Assembly (NCBI GenBank): GCA_023422565.1
Contig: JAFAGR010000052.1
Coordinates: 1 to 50,940 of the forward strand
Origin: Bacteroidota bacterium
Lineage (GTDB): Bacteria; Bacteroidota; Bacteroidia; Chitinophagales; Chitinophagaceae
Reading direction: 5' to 3'
Length of the DNA stretch: 50,940 bases
Part shown: one piece after another, positions 7,727 through 14,307 of the stretch
How positions within the stretch are numbered: position 1 is the first letter of the stretch
Layout of the letters: each line of letters starts with the position of its first letter
Position numbers and translations under genes: made by a program
Notes under the pieces: generated by a model
Database searches by the model: none
Seen by the model: the letters and a program-made list of their open reading frames with translations, nothing else
What the model was told of the DNA's origin: nothing

Positions 7727-8161
7727 ATGAACTGGGGATATAAGATAATGATCGTTTTCTCCTTATTTGTTACAGGTATTGTGGTTCTGGTGATAAAATC
7801 ATCGCGGCAGAGCCAGGAACTTGTAACCACTCGGTATTATGAAAAGGAACTTGTTTATCAACAAACGATCGATGCAAAGAGAAACTCTGCTTCCTTAGCA
7901 GAGCCGGTTTCGATATCTTATGATAATAAGTCTGTGAGTATAAAGTTTCCCACCGAGATGAAAGGCAGGGAGATTGCCGCCTCCGTTCATCTTTATTCTC
8001 CTTCTGATGAGAAGCAGGATCGTAAAACCGTGGTAAAAACCTCAGATGCCACAATAGATCTGGATGCCACTTCCGTGAAACCGGGCAAGTATTATGTAAA
8101 GATCCACTGGCAGGAGGGGGAAAGAACCTTTTACGACGAACTGCAATTACTTCTGCCATGA
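7727..8161 (+). CDS. ccoH: CcoH/FixH family cbb3 assembly protein
   Basis: 144-residue protein with one N-terminal membrane helix (about residues 5-24) and a periplasmic domain, starting with the family-typical MNWGYK. FixH/CcoH is associated with cbb3 subunits and is needed for a stable complex. It begins 11 bases after the ccoG second half, and its last codon overlaps the next start as ATGA, so the two are translationally coupled. The tail (GKYYVKIHWQEGERTFYDE) fits Bacteroidota FixH proteins. Confidence 0.88.
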   Translation: MNWGYKIMIVFSLFVTGIVVLVIKSSRQSQELVTTRYYEKELVYQQTIDAKRNSASLAEPVSISYDNKSVSIKFPTEMKGREIAASVHLYSPSDEKQDRKTVVKTSDATIDLDATSVKPGKYYVKIHWQEGERTFYDELQLLLP

Positions 8162-8862
8162 CAGCGTGGATGATATCGGGACTGGTGATGGGCGGTGTTG
8201 GCAGCCTGCATTGCGTAGGCATGTGCGGGCCAATTGCACTTTCATTACCATCGATAAATTCTTCCGCCTCCTCCCGTTTTCTTGGAACTCTCCTTTATAA
8301 CATGGGGCGCGTTGTTACATACGCGATGCTTGGCGCGATACTCGGAATGATAGGTTATTCTTTTGTTATGATGGGCTTTCAAAAATGGCTGACCATTACC
8401 GTGGGGGTGGGTATGCTCGTTTTTCTATTTCTTCCTTCGCAACTAAAAAACAGTGGCGGCAATTTGAAATTTATGATCGCCCTGCGCCAAACAATTGCCA
8501 GGTTGTATGCGCATCCTTCATATTCATCGCTCTTTCTGATAGGTTTATTTAACGGGTTGCTTCCCTGCGGCTTGGTGTATGCGGCCCTTGCCGTGGCAGT
8601 TGCCGGCGGAAGTGTAACCACCAGCAGCTTGTTCATGGCCTCCTTTGGGGCCGGCACACTTCCGATGATGTGGATGGTGGCCTTTTTTGCAGGGAGTATT
8701 AAATACAGTTTTCGCGTTTCACTTCGGAAGGCATATCCCTTTGTGATTTTTATTATGGGCTGTGTGCTGATTTTAAGAGGCCTGAACCTTGGGATTCCCT
8801 TTATCAGTCCGGCACTGCATGAAGGGCATGAACACGTGGCCGGAATTCAGTGCCATGATTAA
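8158..8862 (+). CDS. SafE/DsbD-type membrane protein of the cbb3 cluster
   Basis: 234-residue polytopic membrane protein of the sulfite-exporter/DsbD-like superfamily often found last in cbb3 clusters. Two internally related cysteine motifs are visible, LHCVGMCGP near residue 20 and LLPCGLVYAAL near residue 137, in the arrangement of DsbD-like thiol or metal carriers. About six helices are apparent, and the tail is His-rich (HEGHEH, ending QCHD), which could bind metal. The start overlaps the ccoH stop. A role in copper or thiol handling for oxidase assembly is inferred from context, and the substrate is unknown. Confidence 0.85.
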   Translation: MTAWMISGLVMGGVGSLHCVGMCGPIALSLPSINSSASSRFLGTLLYNMGRVVTYAMLGAILGMIGYSFVMMGFQKWLTITVGVGMLVFLFLPSQLKNSGGNLKFMIALRQTIARLYAHPSYSSLFLIGLFNGLLPCGLVYAALAVAVAGGSVTTSSLFMASFGAGTLPMMWMVAFFAGSIKYSFRVSLRKAYPFVIFIMGCVLILRGLNLGIPFISPALHEGHEHVAGIQCHD

Positions 8863-8912
8863 AAACAGAAAAGGGAATGATACGCGTCTTTTTTTACTGT
8901 ACCGCTAAAATC

Positions 8913-8920
8913 TATTTTTG
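8913..8920 (+). promoter_or_regulatory. TAnnTTTG promoter element, five bases before ATG
   Basis: TATTTTTG sits five bases upstream of the ATG at 8926 with a T-run at the -33 position. The transcript would be nearly leaderless unless translation starts at the second Met (8947). Confidence 0.5.
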
Positions 8921-8925
8921 AAATA

Positions 8926-9336
8926 ATGAAAACACGCGCGACCGTTATGAATCCCGAATTCAGAGAGCATTTTTCTCAGGAGTGCGAGGCCTGGCTGCGT
9001 GAGCTTGACTTTTTATTAATGGAGGTAAGCTTTTTAAAAACGCGCCTATCTCACGTGGTGGATGCAACCTCAAGCCGTGCGAAGATCACTGAAGCGGAAT
9101 CTTTTCAAAATGGTTTTATTTCCACGGAGGAGATGGTAAGGCGATTACTTGCCGAGGTTAAATTTCAGAATGAGCAGATCGCCTATTCAAAAGGGCTTGA
9201 TGACGGAGTGCAGCAAAGCAAAGTAAATACCGGGCAGGAATATCTTCGGGCGGCGATCGTAAAACTTGAAGCCGAGTTTTCTGAAATGCGCAAAAAGTTC
9301 AATCAATGGGTGATTGCGAATATCCTTACTGATTAG
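8926..9336 (+). CDS. hypothetical coiled-coil protein
   Basis: 136 residues, not recognised. No signal peptide or membrane helix is visible. The composition is rich in Glu, Lys and Leu with heptad-like stretches around residues 25-50 and 105-130, suggesting a cytosolic helical coiled-coil protein. A TAnnTTTG promoter stands directly upstream. The alternative start Met8 (8947) leaves a short leader and is equally possible. The stop codon overlaps by four bases with the stop of the convergent receiver-Crp regulator gene. Its place between the oxidase cluster and a likely oxygen-responsive regulator makes a related role conceivable, but nothing in the sequence shows one. Confidence 0.65.
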   Translation: MKTRATVMNPEFREHFSQECEAWLRELDFLLMEVSFLKTRLSHVVDATSSRAKITEAESFQNGFISTEEMVRRLLAEVKFQNEQIAYSKGLDDGVQQSKVNTGQEYLRAAIVKLEAEFSEMRKKFNQWVIANILTD

Positions 9337-10397
9337 TTCAACATTCCTGCTAATTTCTTTTCATTTACCAGGGTGATTTTACTTCCCTGGATCTCAATCA
9401 GGTTTTCAGCCTTAAAATCACTCAAGGTTCTTATTAAGGACTCTGTAGCAGTGCCGGCAATATTCGCCAGATCTTCACGGGATAGCTGAATAGAAAAAGG
9501 TTGCGCTGAATTACTTTCGCTATACTTATTTTTCAAGGTGATCAATGCATTTGCCACACGCTTTCGCAGCGAATTGTAAGCCACATTCAGCAGTTGCTGT
9601 TCTTTCTCAGTGATATTCCTGGCGAGTAGTTTTATAAATTTTCCTGAGGCATCAGCATTTACGGCAAGCAGTTCTTTAAATTCCTCCATCGGAATTTCAA
9701 CGATAGTGGAGTCGTCAAGAGTTTCTGCAGTTTCTTTGTAAGTGCTTTGTTCTAACAGTGCCGTGTAACCGAAGAAATCGCCTTCAGAATATAATCCGAT
9801 GGTCAGATCTTTTCCGTCCTCGCTGCTGATAAAAGTTTTTACCTTTCCTTTCTTTACGTAAAACAGTTTCTGCGGGTGATTACCGGAAAGATAAATTACC
9901 TGTTTTTTTCTATAGTTATTTTCCTGGCGATGTTCGGCAAATTGCTGTAAAGCTGCCGGGCCACCGAGATCAGCAAGCATGCTTTGCATTCCTTCGTCAG
10001 TTGCAGGGTACTGTTTTTTCAGCAGGGTATTTTTTTTCAACCTGCTTTCAATTGCATTCAAAAGCTCTATGTCGGTGAATGGTTTTGTTATGTAATCGTC
10101 TGCACCCATTTCCATTCCTTTTCTGAAATCAGATCTTTCTGATTTTGCAGTGAGGAAGATGAAAGGAATACCTTCGAGCCCTGAATTTTTATTTACGAGA
10201 TGAAGGACGCCATAGCCATCGAGCACAGGCATCATTACATCGCAGATGATGAGATCGGGCCGTTCTTTAAGGGCGGCTTCCACACCCAGTTTGCCGTTTT
10301 CTGCTGTGGTAACGCGGTAGTTAGCGAGTTCGAGTATTTCGGCGGTGTTTTCCCTGATTTCAACGTTATCTTCGATAAGAAGTATGTGCTGCTTCAT
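9333..10397 (-). CDS. receiver-Crp/Fnr fusion response regulator
   Basis: 354 residues. Residues 4-122 are a CheY-like receiver with acidic pocket residues near 10-11, phospho-acceptor Asp53 (CDVMMP), Thr83 and Lys105 (TKPF). About 147-265 form a cyclic-nucleotide-binding-fold domain (GDFFGYTALLE). About 270-350 form a Crp-type helix-turn-helix (LSREDLANIAGTATESLIR) whose recognition helix keeps Glu319 and Arg323, corresponding to the TGA-reading residues of Crp and Fnr. There is no N-terminal Fnr-type cysteine cluster, so the oxygen or redox input should come from a kinase. The start is Met at 10397, because a TAnnTTTG element lies between it and the upstream in-frame Met. It combines the roles of FixJ (receiver) and FixK (Crp-family output). 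The gene upstream on the same strand encodes a PAS kinase, its likely partner. Confidence 0.9.
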   Translation of the reverse strand: MKQHILLIEDNVEIRENTAEILELANYRVTTAENGKLGVEAALKERPDLIICDVMMPVLDGYGVLHLVNKNSGLEGIPFIFLTAKSERSDFRKGMEMGADDYITKPFTDIELLNAIESRLKKNTLLKKQYPATDEGMQSMLADLGGPAALQQFAEHRQENNYRKKQVIYLSGNHPQKLFYVKKGKVKTFISSEDGKDLTIGLYSEGDFFGYTALLEQSTYKETAETLDDSTIVEIPMEEFKELLAVNADASGKFIKLLARNITEKEQQLLNVAYNSLRKRVANALITLKNKYSESNSAQPFSIQLSREDLANIAGTATESLIRTLSDFKAENLIEIQGSKITLVNEKKLAGMLN

Positions 10398-10402
10398 GGG
10401 GG

Positions 10403-10410
10403 CAAATATA
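10403..10410 (-). promoter_or_regulatory. TAnnTTTG promoter element of the receiver-Crp gene
   Basis: On the minus strand TATATTTG lies five bases before the ATG at 10397, giving an almost leaderless transcript and ruling out the upstream Met at 10421 as start. No clear -33 element is seen. Confidence 0.5.
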
Positions 10411-10679
10411 CGATAGAGCATTTAAGCGCCGTTGAGGCTGCCGCATTACACCTTCAGGAGTTTTTGACACAATGGGTCTTTCATTTTTCTATCTTTTGGT
10501 CGACAGATTACCTGAGAAAATAGGAGGGGAAAATACGGGTTGCACCGAGATTTGGCCAATAAAATTTCGGTCGGTTAGGTTTAATGTTTACAATTTTTCG
10601 GCCCCACCAGGCGATGCGAAATCCCGCGTAACTCCGAAAAGCGCCTTATAAGGATAGCTAACTATTGTATCGAGGGTAC

Positions 10680-11903
10680 CTATTGGGGGAAGGTGAGTTT
10701 AAATGTGGTGCCTTTTTCCAACTCGCTTTGGAATTCGATCTTCCCTTCCATCAACTCAATGTACCGTCCCACAATATGCAACCCTAATCCCGTACCTTGA
10801 ATATTTGTCGCATTCGCCGCGCGAAAAAACCGCTCAAACAAATGCTGCTGATCATCTTTAGAAATTCCCATCCCGGTATCACTAACGGTTAGGCCTACCC
10901 GTTTCCTTCCAACAGATGTCGCCACTGTGATCTTTCCGCCAGGCTGAGAGAATTTTATTGCGTTGGAAAGCAGATTGATAAGAATGTTTCTGAACAATGC
11001 CGGATCCAGAATTACCTCTTCAGCACCTTCATGACTGTATTCGATCACCTGCCCATGAATAACCAGAGACTGCATTTCTGAACAAACGCCGGAAGAAATA
11101 TCTTTTAAATTAAAAGGCTGAGGGTGCGCCTGGATCTTTCCATCTTCAATGCGGCCGATTGAAAGAAATTCATTGAGTATCCCGGTCAGGTTATTAACGG
11201 AAGATTTGATTCGCAAAATATGTTTGTCACGATTCGGCTGCTCAGACTTTTCAGTATACTTTGCAAGAAGCGATGCAGAAGAGAGGATCGTACTTAAAGG
11301 CGTGCGGAATTCATGCGAGGCCATTGACACAAAACGTGATTTAAGATCGCTTAGTTCCTTTTCCTTATTCAAAGCCTTGGAGAGTTCATCTCTTGAAGCT
11401 TCAACTTCCTGCATCAATTCTTTTAACTGCCCGGTTCGCAATTCAACCTTTTGTTCAAGCTCGTCATTCAATTCCTCGATCTTCTTATTTATTTCTGCAA
11501 GTTTTTCTTTCTGGAGTATAACATCCTGCTCAATTTCCTTTCTTTTAGTGATGTCGCTTACGAAGGCGATCACAAATTTCTCACCGCCCGATTCGTAATG
11601 GCTTAAACTGATCTCCACCGGAAATTCGGAACCGTCTTTTTTAATGGCAAACAAATCTCTTCCAATACCCATGGCTCGCGGAGAAGGATGCTCCACATAT
11701 TTATCCCGGTATCTTGAATGATCGTGTTTATATCGTGTAGGTATCAGTTTTTCAACAGGTTTTCCCACGAGTTCATCAGGTGTGGGATAGCCAAACTGAT
11801 CAAGGAGAAAAGTATTAGCCATTGTTATCTGGCCCTTTTCATTCGCAACCAAAATGCCCATCGAGGCATGCTGAAAAAGCGCTTCAAATTTTGAATCGTT
11901 CAT
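10680..11903 (-). CDS. soluble PAS-domain histidine kinase, FixL-like PAS
   Basis: 407 residues with no membrane helix. Residues about 5-120 form a PAS domain, about 125-185 a coiled coil, then the dimerisation/phospho-acceptor domain with His197 (MASHEFRTPLS), and the ATPase domain with N-box (NILINLLSNAIKFS), DTGMGIS and GTGLGLHIV. In the PAS domain His62 and Arg82 (YKHDHSRY ... GIGRD) align without gaps with His200 (haem ligand) and Arg220 of Bradyrhizobium FixL, as I recall that sequence. Many non-haem PAS domains share parts of this pattern, so haem binding is a hypothesis. It lies 282 bases upstream of the receiver-Crp gene on the same strand and beside the cbb3 cluster. Confidence 0.9.
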   Translation of the reverse strand: MNDSKFEALFQHASMGILVANEKGQITMANTFLLDQFGYPTPDELVGKPVEKLIPTRYKHDHSRYRDKYVEHPSPRAMGIGRDLFAIKKDGSEFPVEISLSHYESGGEKFVIAFVSDITKRKEIEQDVILQKEKLAEINKKIEELNDELEQKVELRTGQLKELMQEVEASRDELSKALNKEKELSDLKSRFVSMASHEFRTPLSTILSSASLLAKYTEKSEQPNRDKHILRIKSSVNNLTGILNEFLSIGRIEDGKIQAHPQPFNLKDISSGVCSEMQSLVIHGQVIEYSHEGAEEVILDPALFRNILINLLSNAIKFSQPGGKITVATSVGRKRVGLTVSDTGMGISKDDQQHLFERFFRAANATNIQGTGLGLHIVGRYIELMEGKIEFQSELEKGTTFKLTFPQ

Positions 11904-11907
11904 AAAT

Positions 11908-11915
11908 CAAATTTA
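11908..11915 (-). promoter_or_regulatory. TAnnTTTG promoter element of the PAS kinase
   Basis: TAAATTTG on the minus strand lies four bases before the ATG at 11903. The surrounding sequence is a near-palindrome (CATAAATCAAATTTATG). Confidence 0.5.
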
Positions 11916-12087
11916 TGAGTTAGCTATGCGAAGTTACCGTAGCCGAAACTATTTTCAGCTTAATGCTTCCCCGTGATTTTTTAAAGGGAAGCACCATTCA
12001 TCCATTTCAGTATCGCGGTTTAACCAAAGATTCGTAGATTATATTTCCTTAGCCACACATAAATTTTTTATTAAAATTTCTGAAGGC

Positions 12088-12762
12088 ATGAAAACAATGT
12101 CACTTGCGCTGCTTTCACTGTTATTGAATGTTTTTTTATCATGCAGCGGACAATCATCTAACGAACGTTCTGAAAGAGCGTCCTCTGCTTCGGTGGGCGG
12201 GCCATTTGAGAATAGTGAATATTATCAGAGGGGAATGCCGGCTGACCTAACTGCTGTGGACACCAGCGCCGCATGGAAAGCAGGTGGCGCGAAGTTACAT
12301 ATTTCCGGAGTGATCTTTAAACCGGATGGCGCTACGCCTGCGAAAGGTATTTTGCTTTACTATTATCAAACTGACACTAACGGCCGCTATGTGCATGACC
12401 CCAACGAACCCCGGAGTATGCAGCCGGATCATGTGGGCAGAACCCATGGTTATATACGCGGGTGGGTGAGAACAGGCGCTGACGGACGATACGATATTTA
12501 TACGATTCGTCCTGCATCTTATCCTAAAAGTGAAGAACCTGCGCACATCCATGTTACAATCATTGAACCGGGCATCAATGAATATTATATCGATGATTTT
12601 TTGTTTGATGACGACAAGTATCTTACGCCGGCAAAAAGAAAGAAACTGGAGAAACGGGGAGGAAGCGGAATTCTTGTTTTAGAAAGAAGCGAAGATCTTT
12701 TTGTTGCGAAGCGAAATATTGTTCTCGGGCTGAATATTCCGAATTATAACAAGAGTAGATAG
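12088..12762 (+). CDS. lipoprotein of the intradiol ring-cleavage dioxygenase superfamily
   Basis: 224 residues with a hydrophobic signal and lipobox-like NVFLSC near residue 19. The body matches the protocatechuate/catechol dioxygenase fold: GVIFKPDGATPAKGILLYYYQTD, RGWVRTGADGRYDIYTIRP, then SYP and PAHIHV. The Tyr and the His-x-His pair are in the places of the non-haem iron ligands. The substrate is not identifiable. A secreted, lipid-anchored location is unusual for aromatic catabolism but frequent for this family in Bacteroidota. It stands alone, 36 bases from the convergent histidine phosphatase gene. Confidence 0.85.
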   Translation: MKTMSLALLSLLLNVFLSCSGQSSNERSERASSASVGGPFENSEYYQRGMPADLTAVDTSAAWKAGGAKLHISGVIFKPDGATPAKGILLYYYQTDTNGRYVHDPNEPRSMQPDHVGRTHGYIRGWVRTGADGRYDIYTIRPASYPKSEEPAHIHVTIIEPGINEYYIDDFLFDDDKYLTPAKRKKLEKRGGSGILVLERSEDLFVAKRNIVLGLNIPNYNKSR

Positions 12763-12798
12763 AATGTAAAATTGTGTTTCCTAAAATTCGTCGACAGG

Positions 12799-13329
12799 TT
12801 ATTTTGCAGTTGGCTTTCCATATTTTAAATGCAGTACGGTGGGGTGCGCTTCATTAATACCGGTAACGATGAACAGGTTATCGTATTCGCTCTCTTTAAT
12901 GCTGATGTTGAATTCGCCCTTGCTGAGCACCTTTAGCATTTCGGGGATGGTGTTTGAATGGCCCGCGATCAGTATCACTTTTTCCGGGTGTTCCCCTGAA
13001 AGTTTATCGATGAATTGAACATAAGGCATGCTTGCGGAATATTCTTTTACCGGAAGATTCTTCAATTCGGCAAGCGGCAACATGGTTTGTCTTGTTCGCT
13101 TAAATGGTGTTGAATAAATTGCATCGATATGTGTTTCTCTCAGCATCATGGAAAGATCTTTTGCCCGCTGTTTTCCCTCCATACTTAATTCCGGATCGTC
13201 TCCCGATTTTTCTTTCTCAGCATGACGAACTAAGATAACCGTCATCGACTCATTCTGCGGCGAGTTATCTGCCTTTTGGTAATGGCCGGTGATCTGAAAA
13301 AACGCTACTAGAATCAGAAGTATTTTCAT
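12799..13329 (-). CDS. secreted histidine phosphatase (phosphoglycerate-mutase superfamily, SixA-like)
   Basis: 176 residues with an N-terminal signal-like helix, so probably exported. The catalytic motif LVRHAEKE (residues about 33-40) gives the phospho-accepting His, and AGHSNTIPE supplies the second catalytic His. The length and the lack of insertions resemble short SixA-like phosphatases. The substrate is unknown. A TAnnTTTG element on the minus strand at 13391-13384 probably drives it with a leader of about 50 bases. Confidence 0.85.
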   Translation of the reverse strand: MKILLILVAFFQITGHYQKADNSPQNESMTVILVRHAEKEKSGDDPELSMEGKQRAKDLSMMLRETHIDAIYSTPFKRTRQTMLPLAELKNLPVKEYSASMPYVQFIDKLSGEHPEKVILIAGHSNTIPEMLKVLSKGEFNISIKESEYDNLFIVTGINEAHPTVLHLKYGKPTAK

Positions 13330-13383
13330 TTCTTGTTTGATTTGAGAGTGTTAATTCATTTGGAGCAGTGACTGATAATTTTG

Positions 13384-13391
13384 CAAATGTA
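13384..13391 (-). promoter_or_regulatory. TAnnTTTG promoter element of the histidine phosphatase gene
   Basis: TACATTTG on the minus strand, with a TTG about 22 bases further upstream, 54 bases before the ATG at 13329. Confidence 0.4.
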
Positions 13392-13620
13392 TATTCCGAC
13401 AAGTCTAAGTTAGCAACCTTGCAGAAATTTTATTTAATTACATTTTCTTCAATGAACAGGCGAAGGTTGTATTTGGCGGATTTGTGCACAGCGTCAATTA
13501 ATAAATCACTTCCCAGATTTGCAGCACGTAGCGCTTTCAAAAAATGGATATGTGTATATTTATTGCAGCAACCAAAACTGCTATAAACGTGTTTTTTGAT
13601 AACAGCTTATTGCAAATAAC

Positions 13621-13920
13621 ATGAAAAAAATCCTAAGGGTATTTGCACTGTATTCGGTTCTATTGTTCTTAACTGCTCTTATCTTTTTTCAAATATTGGC
13701 AGAAAGGTATATAGCTTCTCAAGAAAGCCGATATGGCATTCTAAAACAGCACACAAGAAAGAAATTCACTCCTTTTGTTTTTTATTTTTATCGAAAGAGA
13801 GTAATAGGAAGAAAAATTGATGAAAACGTTGCTTGTTTCTTACCCTATACGGAAATCGGCATTAAAGAATTTAAATCTAATTCAGACTTTGATTGTTACA
13901 TTGTACATTGTTTCTATTGA
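13621..13920 (+). CDS. possible small membrane protein
   Basis: 99 residues, not recognised. It starts MKKILRVFALYSVLLFLTALIF, a basic N-terminus followed by one hydrophobic helix, then a basic, aromatic-rich domain ending CYIVHCFY. It lies in an unusually AT-rich patch (about 13340-14090) bounded by a tRNA gene, so base use differs from the neighbours. No ribosome-binding or promoter motif supports it, and chance is a real possibility. Confidence 0.35.
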   Translation: MKKILRVFALYSVLLFLTALIFFQILAERYIASQESRYGILKQHTRKKFTPFVFYFYRKRVIGRKIDENVACFLPYTEIGIKEFKSNSDFDCYIVHCFY

Positions 13921-14040
13921 AATACAACATGTGATATTCCAGTGCATTAGCTATTTCCACAGCCAAGCTTACTATGATGAATCATCTCTTACCTTTCGTA
14001 GGTTAAAAGATGACATAAATTTTGCTTGAAAATTGCTTAG

Positions 14041-14081
14041 AAATAAAAAAGCACCTACAACATTTTAAGTCATAAGTGCTT
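14041..14081 (-). terminator. intrinsic terminator of tRNA-Arg
   Basis: On the minus strand AAGCACTTATGAC pairs with GTTGTAGGTGCTT over 13 positions (three G-U pairs) around a seven-base loop, followed by TTTTTATTT. It lies 10 bases beyond the tRNA 3' end. Confidence 0.7.
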
Positions 14082-14091
14082 GATTGCTAAG

Positions 14092-14165
14092 TGACCGCGT
14101 TAGGATTCAAACCTAAAACCTTCTGATCCGTAGTCAGATGCTCTATTCAGTTGAGCTACGCAGCC
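14092..14165 (-). tRNA. tRNA-Arg (anticodon ACG), with A19-U56 in place of G19-C56
   Basis: Full cloverleaf on the minus strand, 74 bases from G1 to discriminator A73, CCA not encoded. The acceptor stem has two G-U pairs (2-71 and 4-69). The D stem is GCTC/GAGC and the anticodon stem TCTGA/TCAGA with loop CTACGGA, so the anticodon is ACG (Arg, CGU codons). The T stem is TTAGG/CCTAA. The D loop reads AACTGAATA, so position 19 is A, and the T loop reads TTTGAAT, so position 56 is T. The nearly universal tertiary pair G19-C56 is therefore replaced by a matching A-U pair. It may be a divergent functional gene or a decaying second copy. An intrinsic terminator follows. Confidence 0.9.
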
Positions 14166-14280
14166 ATAATTCGGATTGCAAAAATAAAAGGTTTAACTTC
14201 TTCCGCCAAATTTAAGATGCAAATTGAACCGGCGATGCTTAGATTATGAAATGTCTTGCTCAAACGCCCTCATTATCACT

Positions 14281-14288
14281 TAAATTTG
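14281..14288 (+). promoter_or_regulatory. TAnnTTTG promoter of the SprB-repeat surface protein
   Basis: TAAATTTG, with a TTG at 14256-14258 (22-base spacer) as -33 element, 19 bases before the ATG at 14308. Confidence 0.55.
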
Positions 14289-14307
14289 CCCTTTTAAGCT
14301 GCTTATA

